From NCBI RefSeq assembly GCF_003014575.1, contig NZ_PYGF01000006.1, forward strand, positions 124,001 through 188,000: a stretch of DNA of 64,000 bases, read 5' to 3'. Numbering within the stretch: the first letter of the stretch is position 1; every line of letters begins with the position of its first letter. The DNA comes from Cecembia rubra. Its GTDB lineage: Bacteria > Bacteroidota > Bacteroidia > Cytophagales > Cyclobacteriaceae. The notes beneath the pieces were generated by a model that ran no database searches, was not told where the DNA came from, and saw nothing but the letters and a program-made list of their open reading frames with translations. A program made the position numbers and the translations under genes. Positions 26,101 to 31,970 of this stretch are shown here, one piece after another.

Positions 26101-27764
26101 TTGAACAGCTTAAGCAGAATTATGAAACAGAAATAGGGGCCCTTGATGATGCCAATGCCCAAAAACTCGGACTTTACCAAAGATTCTTTAGAGGTCTTGA
26201 AACACTTTCCGTTGCAGCTTCCAGAAAACTGATCAATGACCTTAGGGACAATCTTGAAGCATTAAGAGGACAGGGAAGGGTTACTGATGCCTTCTATAGG
26301 GATATGCTTGACAGACTTAACCAGGCAGAGATCCAGACAAACATGAGGATTCCACAGGGCCTTAAGACCATGGCCCAGGAATTTGCAAATATTTCAAGGG
26401 AAATAGGGAAATCCAACAAAGGACTTTCCACAATGTTGGGAATACTTTCCGAATCACTCAGCAGGGTTGCGGACATAAAGGCGAATATTGCCCAATTTCA
26501 GATTGCATCCAAAGCCAATGAAGGCAAGGGTGATATTCTGGGAATGGCAACAGCGGGACTTGGTGTCATTGGATCAGCAGTAGGAGGGATATTCCAGATC
26601 ATAAATGCCATCAACAGGATAAATGAAAGGCAGCTTGAAATGATCAGGTCCCAGCTTGCATTTCAAAGAAGGCTTATTTTCGGGGAACTGGAAATAAACG
26701 AACTGAGAAGGCAAAGAGCCCTGGAATCTGCAAAGATTGAAAACGAGACTTTGAACACCTTATTGGCACAAAGGGATGTTTTGAAAGAAAATTTGGGCGA
26801 GTTAGGAGTAGATAAAGCAGCCATTGAATCAAAATTCAATGTTGATCTCACAAAAAACCAGCAGAAAAGACTGAATGATTTCAGGAAAGGGATGGACAAG
26901 GAGAGAGAGACTGTTAGGGCAGCCCTTGAAGAAAGTCTTTTTATAGTAGGTGAAAAAACAGTGAATACCGGGTTCCTGAATCTTGGAAGAAAGACAGTGC
27001 AGGAGTTTGGAAGCCTTGCAGGAAAAAGCTTTGAAGAAATAGAAAGACTTTTCCTTGAAGGAAGGCTTACCAAGGCAGCGGAAGAGCTTTTCCAAAAACT
27101 TAAGGAGCTACAGGACAGCGGCAAGGAAATCGAAAGTCAGTTGAAGGATATTGATGATCAGCTAAGGGATATTTTCACAGGTGGGGCAACTTCCCTTGGA
27201 CTGGCAGACAGCATTATTTCAGGATTCCAACAGGGAAAAAGGGCAGCAGAGGACTTTGGGGATGATGTGGAGGAAATATTGAGAAATGCAATCCTTAGCG
27301 GGTTCAAATACAAGTTTCTTGAAGCTCCTTTGAATGCTTTGCTGGAACAGCTTTACCAGGATTCGCTTTCAGAAGAAGAGCTTAGCGCTTCTGAAATTGC
27401 CAATTTCCAGCAACAGTTCGGAAAGATCATAGATGAATATTCCAAGGTTTTTGAAGACCTACAGAACGCAACAGGAATAGACCTTTCGGGAATAACAGGA
27501 AATGTGGCGCAAAAAGGACTTGCAGGGGCTATCAGGAGGGAAATGACTGAGGCAACTGCTTCTGAACTTGCGGGGATTATGAGGGGAGATTTTGACGTGA
27601 ACAAAAGGCATTTGCAGATTGCTCAGGACAATCTACAGATCCAGTTCCAGATTGAGAGAAATACGGCTGAAACAGTACTGGAACTCAGGCAGGCAGTTGT
27701 TGAACTTAAAGAAATCAGGATCAACACCAAGAGTGGATCAGGAAGGGATTTGGGGCTGGATTAA
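23142..27764 (+). CDS. phage tail tape-measure-like protein, 1540 aa
   Basis: An intact tape-measure-like protein, the kind that sets tail length in siphophage and myophage virions. The diagnostic domain lies at about residues 215-400: REGIEQLEVAF-like opening (GEIEQLEVAFATILKSKEKA), TTPFTITEVADATKQLLAYG, and GTLKTQGRAFARDIRQFTTRG. Hydrophobic segments follow (about 435-530: LGSLVVLYGSYKAALLLTFA; ALPLVALTTLIAALVGAVYS), then a long coiled coil (about 550-1080), another hydrophobic patch near 1145-1170 (GMATAGLGVIGSAVGGIFQI) and a further coiled coil. By the usual tape-measure relation the length would suit a tail of roughly 230 nm. No other tail or head gene is present in the element. The reading frame shows no decay. 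Confidence 0.87.
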   Translation: MSVEVNDGGLGWVARIDTSQLQRDAQKVADIIEDAAKKGEIGQQKVIKNLSTNARTVVQDGAEALKSLTPEIQKQVAILQSFQVELGKVKLTQKELQRDLDRGTISQKQYNQATQGLSVRYAEINENIRKYSDSLSRNRALMDTSNGSIDQKRIKLQQMVTAYNALSRSERENSETGRRLAKEIRQLDREITKASRSLKGMSDSSAVLNRILAASAGLFTLASAKRFITDIVRVRGEIEQLEVAFATILKSKEKANVLFKEIVQVATTTPFTITEVADATKQLLAYGFAAEEVRGELLKIGNVASGTGSTFQEVAYAYGTLKTQGRAFARDIRQFTTRGIPIVAELAKQFGVTEERVNELVSAGKVGFPEVSKAFESMTKEGGVFFNLMEEQAKTVSGEVARLQDKLQLMLNSIGESNEGIIKAGISGLGSLVENYETIVEILGSLVVLYGSYKAALLLTFAASKLVATGTAGMTAAQAINTTATALATRATALWGAAMNALPLVALTTLIAALVGAVYSWNSAVDSATASQRRLNDIQKDGEAAADKEKNKINELIAVLKSEVATIAQKEGAMRGLQGILGDYIDGYTQEEIAAGKAEKAIIDYTEALKKSVEIKEAFEAYNKLGDQITDIEKKGVDALDTYEQVGQNLKNVFQLNGRSISQYFKELFFVDDQTLIDRNIQSLKEQREALKEAFDFTDILTGNESIGTIQREFDTLIGNVEGNFNRLIELAENKADLERIKKGLTEFLEELAPNDPQIEGLKRQISKVNDILKSYSLTEENKTLKDASRERKKILEELNKMEAETFVKGFDKREQEIQKVKKQFEDLRDAAKQAGLGQGVMERIDRLEERRTGDISYRTETDLLKQELEKRKQLYEDLEVYAKDFGIQAAEARYSAELDVAKRYLDLVQEEYNKLVQINPEERTGVQNERLEFLQKELDSEKRIQQKKYDEFLKTVQDYETQRSQITEKYQLERQKLLENGDNQYLEQLKQNYETEIGALDDANAQKLGLYQRFFRGLETLSVAASRKLINDLRDNLEALRGQGRVTDAFYRDMLDRLNQAEIQTNMRIPQGLKTMAQEFANISREIGKSNKGLSTMLGILSESLSRVADIKANIAQFQIASKANEGKGDILGMATAGLGVIGSAVGGIFQIINAINRINERQLEMIRSQLAFQRRLIFGELEINELRRQRALESAKIENETLNTLLAQRDVLKENLGELGVDKAAIESKFNVDLTKNQQKRLNDFRKGMDKERETVRAALEESLFIVGEKTVNTGFLNLGRKTVQEFGSLAGKSFEEIERLFLEGRLTKAAEELFQKLKELQDSGKEIESQLKDIDDQLRDIFTGGATSLGLADSIISGFQQGKRAAEDFGDDVEEILRNAILSGFKYKFLEAPLNALLEQLYQDSLSEEELSASEIANFQQQFGKIIDEYSKVFEDLQNATGIDLSGITGNVAQKGLAGAIRREMTEATASELAGIMRGDFDVNKRHLQIAQDNLQIQFQIERNTAETVLELRQAVVELKEIRINTKSGSGRDLGLD

Positions 27765-27790
27765 TTATTTTTTATTGTTTTAATATTCCT

Positions 27791-27820
27791 AAAAAGCCTC
27801 TATCCTGGGGGCTTTTTTTA
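27791..27820 (+). terminator. hairpin terminator after the tape-measure gene
   Basis: AAAAAGCC (27791-27798) pairs with GGCTTTTT (27810-27817), and the T-run continues. It lies 27 bases after the tape-measure stop codon and separates this gene from the paralogous pair. Confidence 0.75.
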
Positions 27821-27888
27821 TAAAATACCCTGTAGAGGGGATTTTTTCCTATTTGAAAATTTTCTAATATGGGATTTAAAAAAAAGCC

Positions 27889-28221
27889 ATGGATCAGGAC
27901 CTTAATTTATTTCTCCCTTTAATTCTGAATATCGGTTTATTAATCGGAGTGGTCATCCTTTTCGTAAATGTGGCTAAAATTAAAAATTCAGTTTCAAAGA
28001 GTTCTGAATTCTGGACAGATCAATTTTGGAAACATTACCATTTTGGTGAAAATGAAAAGGCATTTGAAGCGCTGAAAGAATTGACCTGGACAGAAATAAG
28101 GATAATCTACAAAGATGAATTTGTCCAATCTGAAAGGCAAAGGAGGGTAGAAGTATTAAAAAACAAGTATAAATCAATGTTTGAAAAGATAGGGAAAACT
28201 TTTCCTGAGACACCGGAATGA
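27889..28221 (+). CDS. small membrane protein, paralogue A, 110 aa
   Basis: One transmembrane helix near the N-terminus (about residues 10-28, LILNIGLLIGVVILFVNVAK) followed by a charged cytoplasmic-type domain with a repeated theme WKHYHFGENEKAFEALKELTW and a C-terminal KNKYKSMFEKIGKTFPETPE. The next gene shows the same order of elements, so the two arose by duplication. No family is recognised. Ends one base before its paralogue begins. Possible roles include envelope or tail-linked regulation, but no evidence beyond position. Confidence 0.65.
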   Translation: MDQDLNLFLPLILNIGLLIGVVILFVNVAKIKNSVSKSSEFWTDQFWKHYHFGENEKAFEALKELTWTEIRIIYKDEFVQSERQRRVEVLKNKYKSMFEKIGKTFPETPE

Positions 28222-28222
28222 T

Positions 28223-28537
28223 ATGGATTCAGTCATAATTCTGCTTTTTATAATTCAGGTTATTTTGATAGTGGTTTTTATTAGAATGACCTTCAATGTC
28301 AGCAAGATCAGAAGGCTTCTTGAAAGCTCGGGAAAAGACTGGTATTATGAGTACAACAAAAACATGTATTTGGGCAGAAGAGATAAGGCAGCAAATTGTA
28401 TTCAGGAACATGTATGGGTATTGATGGAAAAGAATAGATCTAACTCCAACTATGAAAAATTGAAATCTAAATATCAATCCGATTTTGAAAACCTTGGAAT
28501 CCAGTTTCCATTAAATCCTTATAAAACCGTTGATTGA
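28223..28537 (+). CDS. small membrane protein, paralogue B, 104 aa
   Basis: Same layout as the preceding gene: N-terminal helix (IILLFIIQVILIVVFIRMTF), VSKIRRLLESS, then YEYNKNMYLGRRDKAANCIQ and a C-terminal KSKYQSDFENLGIQFP matching KNKYKSMFEKIGKTFP of paralogue A. The divergence is considerable, so the duplication is not recent. It is the last gene of the element, only 11 bases before the right-end TTGCACCA repeats. Function unknown. Confidence 0.65.
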   Translation: MDSVIILLFIIQVILIVVFIRMTFNVSKIRRLLESSGKDWYYEYNKNMYLGRRDKAANCIQEHVWVLMEKNRSNSNYEKLKSKYQSDFENLGIQFPLNPYKTVD

Positions 28538-28547
28538 GCTTTAAAAA

Positions 28548-28569
28548 TTGCACCACTTTTTGCACCACT
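28548..28569 (+). repeat. two 12-bp-spaced direct repeats, candidate integrase arm sites (right)
   Basis: TTGCACCACT at 28548-28557 and again at 28560-28569, same orientation and period as the three left-end copies. They lie about 55 bases inside the right att site, the usual place for an arm-type site of a tyrosine integrase. Confidence 0.7.
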
Positions 28570-28581
28570 GTTTAAAACAAG

Positions 28582-28616
28582 AATCCTAACTGATTGAAAT
28601 AATGTCAGTTAGGATT
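28582..28616. terminator. hairpin terminator at the right end of the element
   Basis: AATCCTAACTGA (28582-28593) and TCAGTTAGGATT (28605-28616) make a perfect 12-bp stem with an 11-base loop; a T-run follows on the plus strand. It can stop element transcripts before ssrA. On the minus strand it follows the ssrA 3' end but has only a weak T-rich sequence after it, replacing the stronger original terminator now at 15346-15384. Confidence 0.7.
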
Positions 28617-28623
28617 TTTTGTT

Positions 28624-28646
28624 GTGGAGCTGGCGGGATTCGAACC
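28624..28646 (-). other. att site within the ssrA 3' end (right end of element)
   Basis: The 23 bases match 15389-15411 except for one position. They form the T-arm and acceptor part of the functional ssrA gene, which the integration event reconstituted with element-derived sequence. Confidence 0.85.
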
Positions 28647-29024
28647 CGCGTCCAGATAGGGAAACACCGTACCGTCTACATGCTTAGTCACCTGTTGGGT
28701 TTTCGACTGTTGTTTGCTGGGTGACACACCGGACAACAGCTTAGCCACTGGTCTTAATCCCGTTTAGTAGCCTCACGGGAAGCATCATTGTCTTATCGAC
28801 ACCCCAAATCCATCCGGACAATGCAACAAATGGCGGAGTGTGGCTGGGGAGTCACTCTTGCAACTCAACCCTTTAAGCGATATCTATCCCCTTAGGGTTA
28901 GATTAGGCAGCCATGGCGTAAGAAGTTTCGCCAGTTATCTTTGCATGAATCTTTTAAGGCCGTACATACTTCAGCCTGCATGCGAGCCCGATCTTCACAC
29001 CTACTGTCAAAACCGGTCAGCCCC
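28625..29024 (-). ncRNA. ssrA: transfer-messenger RNA (tmRNA)
   Basis: Rescues stalled ribosomes. The 5' end GGGGCTGACCGGTTTTGACA (from 29024 leftwards) and the 3' end GGTTCGAATCCCGCCAGCTC followed by C and A form the tRNA-Ala-like half: the GGGGCTG acceptor strand pairs with CAGCTCC with one G-U. The tag frame, 28932 to 28903, reads GETSYAMAA and TAA. CCA is not encoded: after discriminator A (28625) the gene reads CAA, so the end must be added after transcription. A TAnnTTTG box lies upstream. The 3' end is the target of the integrative element. Confidence 0.95.
28903..28932 (-). other. tmRNA tag reading frame (GETSYAMAA)
   Basis: On the minus strand, nine codons from GGC (28932-28930) are followed by stop TAA (28905-28903). 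The peptide GETSYAMAA is of the Bacteroidota type (compare GETNYALAA in Bacteroides). The hydrophobic AMAA end should be recognised by ClpXP-type proteases. The exact resume codon is inferred from family comparison. Confidence 0.8.
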
Positions 29025-29047
29025 TGAATTAGGGTACTCTTATTAAG

Positions 29048-29055
29048 CAAATATA
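29048..29055 (-). promoter_or_regulatory. ssrA promoter -7 box
   Basis: Minus-strand TATATTTG matches the Bacteroidota TAnnTTTG -7 element exactly and lies 24 bases upstream of the mature tmRNA 5' end, leaving a short leader to be removed by RNase P. No clear TTTG -33 element is seen. Confidence 0.6.
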
Positions 29056-29225
29056 AAGGGAAAAAAGTTCCTGACAGGAAAAGCAATCATTTTTGATAAT
29101 AGGTTTTTATCCTGAAAAAACCATTCAATTTTAAAATACCTTAAAATGAATGCTTTACAGAAAAATCGAGCAACAATGATTTTTTTTCAGGGAACATAAT
29201 TCCAATAATTTTATATCTTGCGGTG

Positions 29226-30371
29226 ATGGAAAATTTTGTTGTTTCTGCCAGAAAGTATAGACCTTCCAATTTCAAAAGTGTGGTAGGCCAGGGCCATATT
29301 ACTACTACTTTGAAAAATGCCATTAAAAACAACCATTTGGCTCAGGCTTTCCTCTTTTGTGGCCCAAGAGGGGTAGGGAAGACTACTTGTGCAAGGATTC
29401 TTGCAAAAACCATCAACTGCCAGAACCTTACTCCTGAATTTGAAGCCTGTAACCAATGTGACTCCTGCAAGGCTTTTAACAATAATGCTTCCTTCAATGT
29501 ACATGAGCTGGATGCTGCGTCCAATAACTCCGTTGATGATATCAGAAACCTGGTAGATCAGGTGAGATATGCACCTCAGCAGGGTCAATACAAAGTGTAC
29601 ATCATAGATGAGGTGCACATGCTTTCTAATCAGGCTTTCAATGCCTTTTTGAAGACTTTGGAAGAGCCTCCTAAGTATGCCATTTTCATATTGGCTACCA
29701 CGGAAAAGCACAAAATCATTCCCACCATCCTTTCACGTTGTCAGATTTTTGACTTCAACAGGATTCAGATCAATGACATCACTGATCACCTGAAATATAT
29801 ATCCAGGGAAGAAAATATCGAAGCTGAGGACGAAGCACTTAGACTCATCGCTACCAAGGCAGATGGAGCTTTGAGGGATGCCTTATCAATTTTTGACCTT
29901 ATCGTAACTTATTCAGCTGGAAATAAGGTTACCTACCAAGAGACAATCAATAATCTGCATATTTTGGATTATGACTATTATTTCAAAGTAGTCGATGCCC
30001 TATTGGCAGGTAATATTTCCAATGTACTGCTCACTTTTGATGAGATCCTCAAAAAAGGATTTGATGGACACAACTTTATCATTGGCCTGACCGAACACCT
30101 ACGAGACCTGATGGTTTGTAAAGATCCAGCCACTGTTGAGCTTATTCAGGTTTCTGAGGCTACCAAAGAAAGGTATTTAGATCAATCAAAAAACAGCAGT
30201 ATTTCTTTTTTGCTTTCAGCATTGAATATCTGTAACCAATGCGATATCCATTATAAGGCAAGCAAAAACCAAAGGCTTCATGTGGAATTGGCTTTGATGA
30301 AATTGGCCAAACTGCCACAAGCCCTAAGCTTAGCTGCATTGGCACAGGAAGAATCAAAAAAAAAAGTCTGA
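29226..30371 (+). CDS. dnaX: DNA polymerase III subunit gamma (short product of dnaX)
   Basis: The zero-frame product has 381 residues and contains the complete clamp-loader ATPase: FVVSARKYRPSNFKSVVGQ, Walker A GPRGVGKTT (46-54), four zinc cysteines (65, 75, 78, 81), Walker B YIIDEVHML, sensor ILATTEKHKI and SRCQIF, then domain III. It ends with EESKKKV and TGA immediately after a run of ten A (30356-30365). This is exactly where a gamma form is expected to end. ATG 29226 is preferred to GTG 29223. The longer tau product requires a -1 shift at the A-run. Confidence 0.92.
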   Translation: MENFVVSARKYRPSNFKSVVGQGHITTTLKNAIKNNHLAQAFLFCGPRGVGKTTCARILAKTINCQNLTPEFEACNQCDSCKAFNNNASFNVHELDAASNNSVDDIRNLVDQVRYAPQQGQYKVYIIDEVHMLSNQAFNAFLKTLEEPPKYAIFILATTEKHKIIPTILSRCQIFDFNRIQINDITDHLKYISREENIEAEDEALRLIATKADGALRDALSIFDLIVTYSAGNKVTYQETINNLHILDYDYYFKVVDALLAGNISNVLLTFDEILKKGFDGHNFIIGLTEHLRDLMVCKDPATVELIQVSEATKERYLDQSKNSSISFLLSALNICNQCDIHYKASKNQRLHVELALMKLAKLPQALSLAALAQEESKKKV

Positions 30372-30964
30372 TTGACCAAGAGCAAAGCCCAAATGGTAAC
30401 GGAACTGTTGCCCCGTCCCTTTTTAAAGAAGCCAATCCTTTTGCTGCCAAGAAAACCCCGGTACAAAAAACGATAGCCATTCCTTCCAGTTTGATGGCTA
30501 CGCGGAAAATGGTCCAAGAAAAGCCTCAGCCTGAAGTTCAACAGACAGAGTTGAAAAAGGAGGACGAAAAAGTCAGTCTGAATCCCCAATTGGCAGAGGA
30601 ATTTGACCTACAAAAATTGAACAGTATCTTACAGGAGATTATTTTTACTTACAAAGAACAGCACAAAAACCTTGAAACCACTGTCTTAAAGCAACCAGTG
30701 GAATTGACAGGGGAGACCATAACTTTTAAACTGAACGGTGAAATCCAGCAGGATATTTTTCAGAAAATAAAGCCGGAAGTCTTTCAACTGTTGAGAAGGA
30801 AGCTGAACAATTATAGTATTCACTTAGATTCCGTGATTGTGGAGGAAGTTATTGATGGGAAGAAGAAACTCTACACCAGTACCGATAAACTGCAATATTT
30901 AAAGGGAAAATCCCCCGCCTTGATAGAATTACAAAAAAGATTTGGACTTGAAACGGACTTTTAG
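29226..30964 (+). CDS. dnaX: DNA polymerase III subunit tau (frameshifted full-length dnaX product)
   Basis: Shifting -1 on the A10 tract continues without a stop into the frame that ends at 30964, giving about 579 residues. The extra part begins SLIDQEQSPNGNGTVAPSLF, runs through a linker rich in Pro, Lys and Gln and ends in a compact domain (LNSILQEIIFTYKEQHKNLE; LDSVIVEEVIDGKKKLYTST), the usual place for the polymerase alpha-binding region. The downstream frame has no good own start and no independent promoter, so a separate gene at 30491 is unlikely. The 3' end overlaps the convergent DUF3078 gene by four bases. Confidence 0.85.
30356..30365 (+). promoter_or_regulatory. A10 slippery tract of dnaX (programmed frameshift or transcriptional slippage)
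   Basis: Ten consecutive A, read in the zero frame as AAA AAA AAA before GTC TGA. Upstream, AGGAAGA (about 30347-30353) resembles the Shine-Dalgarno stimulator of the E. coli dnaX site. Downstream, GGTAAC (30395-30400) and GTTGCC (30407-30412) can form a six-base hairpin. A -1 ribosomal shift or RNA polymerase slippage, as known from Thermus thermophilus dnaX (A9), would yield tau. Confidence 0.8.
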
Positions 30965-31950
30965 AAGTCCAGAGTCAGTCCAAAATTGATCATGTTCTGG
31001 AGTTGTATCGCCTGTTGGGGTGGGCCACTGTCCTGTTGAATGAGTACACTTTCATCATAAATTAGGATAGTCTCAATCCGCGTTGAAATATACTTATTCA
31101 CCCGCATCGTGATCAGGGAATTGAAGTTGACAACAAAGTTGCCCAGTTTTTCAAAATTGGAGAAGAGGTTTAAATCTGCCCTCCATCGTACATTTTCGAT
31201 AATTTGAAAATCTGTGGTCGAACCAATGGATATACCTGCCTCCGCTCTCACGGCTTCTCCAGGTACCACCCCGAATGCTCCGGCCCTGCTGAGGGAATCA
31301 TCCAACACTACTGTAAATCTTCCGGTAAACGGAGATGCTATTATAGATAACCTGTCCTTGTTTTTGTACTCTTTTCGATAATTCAAACCTGTAGAGGACT
31401 GGAGATAAGCCGGTGCAAGAAAATCTGAAATCTGACTTCGGGAGTCCTGTTCCGCCCCTGCGGGTCTAAAATACCTAAACCCCTCCAATAACTGTGTTCT
31501 TGCATCTATCTGTGTAGAAAGATACCAGAGTTCGGTCAGTTCCCTGCCATACTTACTAATGAAAATAAAGTTATCATTGGTCTTCCTGGTCTTGAATCTC
31601 CTGTCAGCCTGTCTGTTGAAACCTGCGTTAATATTGAGTTTGGTGTCCCAGATGATCTTATCCTTTTTATAATTGGCAAACATTGCAAGGCCTGAATTTA
31701 GAGCCATATTACTGGCCCCGCCTGCGTTCCAGTTGGAAAGGCTGACTTGCTGGATGCTGAGGTTAAAATTCCCCCCTTTTTCCCAATATATAGGTCTGAT
31801 TTTTTGCTTGACTATGATTGAATCACCTATCATAATGATGGTGTCTCCGGCTATCAAAAGCGTATCAGCCAAAATAGCAGGGTCTTGGGCTCTTGATAAA
31901 CCCAAGGACCCTGCTAATAAAATTATTATAAGCGTAAGCCTCTTAATCAT
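30961..31950 (-). CDS. DUF3078 domain outer-membrane-associated protein
   Basis: A 329-residue exported protein with signal peptide (LTLIIILLAGSLGLSRAQ). After a short strand-rich N-terminal part (DTLLIAGDTIIMIGDSIIVK) the DUF3078 domain begins with WEKGGNFNLSIQQVSLSNWN and contains repeated aromatic beta strands, ending in INFGLTLDF with a terminal Phe, as in outer-membrane barrels. The family occurs widely in Bacteroidota with unknown function, probably a small beta-barrel. It is transcribed downstream of the lytic transglycosylase gene (21-base gap), so it may belong to the same operon. Confidence 0.85.
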   Translation of the reverse strand: MIKRLTLIIILLAGSLGLSRAQDPAILADTLLIAGDTIIMIGDSIIVKQKIRPIYWEKGGNFNLSIQQVSLSNWNAGGASNMALNSGLAMFANYKKDKIIWDTKLNINAGFNRQADRRFKTRKTNDNFIFISKYGRELTELWYLSTQIDARTQLLEGFRYFRPAGAEQDSRSQISDFLAPAYLQSSTGLNYRKEYKNKDRLSIIASPFTGRFTVVLDDSLSRAGAFGVVPGEAVRAEAGISIGSTTDFQIIENVRWRADLNLFSNFEKLGNFVVNFNSLITMRVNKYISTRIETILIYDESVLIQQDSGPPQQAIQLQNMINFGLTLDF

Positions 31951-31970
31951 CTATATATATTCCCAAAAAA

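Larger units (their letters stand above)
15389..28646. mobile_element. integrative element inserted at the ssrA 3' end
   Basis: A 13.26-kb unit bounded by the 23-bp direct repeat of the ssrA 3' end. A tyrosine integrase lies immediately inside the left end; every recognised gene is on the plus strand. Modules in order: integration (integrase, unknown, excisionase-like HTH), putative regulation/replication (18069-19504), unknown small genes, ParB/sulfiredoxin-fold gene, small genes and a lipoprotein, tape-measure gene, paralogous membrane pair. No terminase, portal, capsid, lysis or conjugation genes are recognisable. Repeats with TTGCACCA cores occur at both ends. It could be a phage-satellite-like island, a remodelled prophage or a new type of integrative element. 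Confidence 0.9.

Noticed and set aside
23696-27604. Several minus-strand frames of 80-150 codons inside the tape-measure gene
   Set aside because: They are serine/leucine-rich complements of the coiled-coil coding strand without start signals or domain features.
15389-28646. Conjugative transposon (CTnDOT-like) identity of the element
   Set aside because: No relaxase, coupling protein or Tra genes are present, so self-transfer by conjugation is not supported.
28840-29046. 68-codon plus-strand frame across ssrA
   Set aside because: It lies entirely within the tmRNA gene on the opposite strand.
29226-30964. dnaX as a frameshifted pseudogene
   Set aside because: The gene is essential, the break lies exactly on an A10 tract at the gamma/tau boundary and both parts are otherwise intact, so programmed frameshifting is the better explanation.
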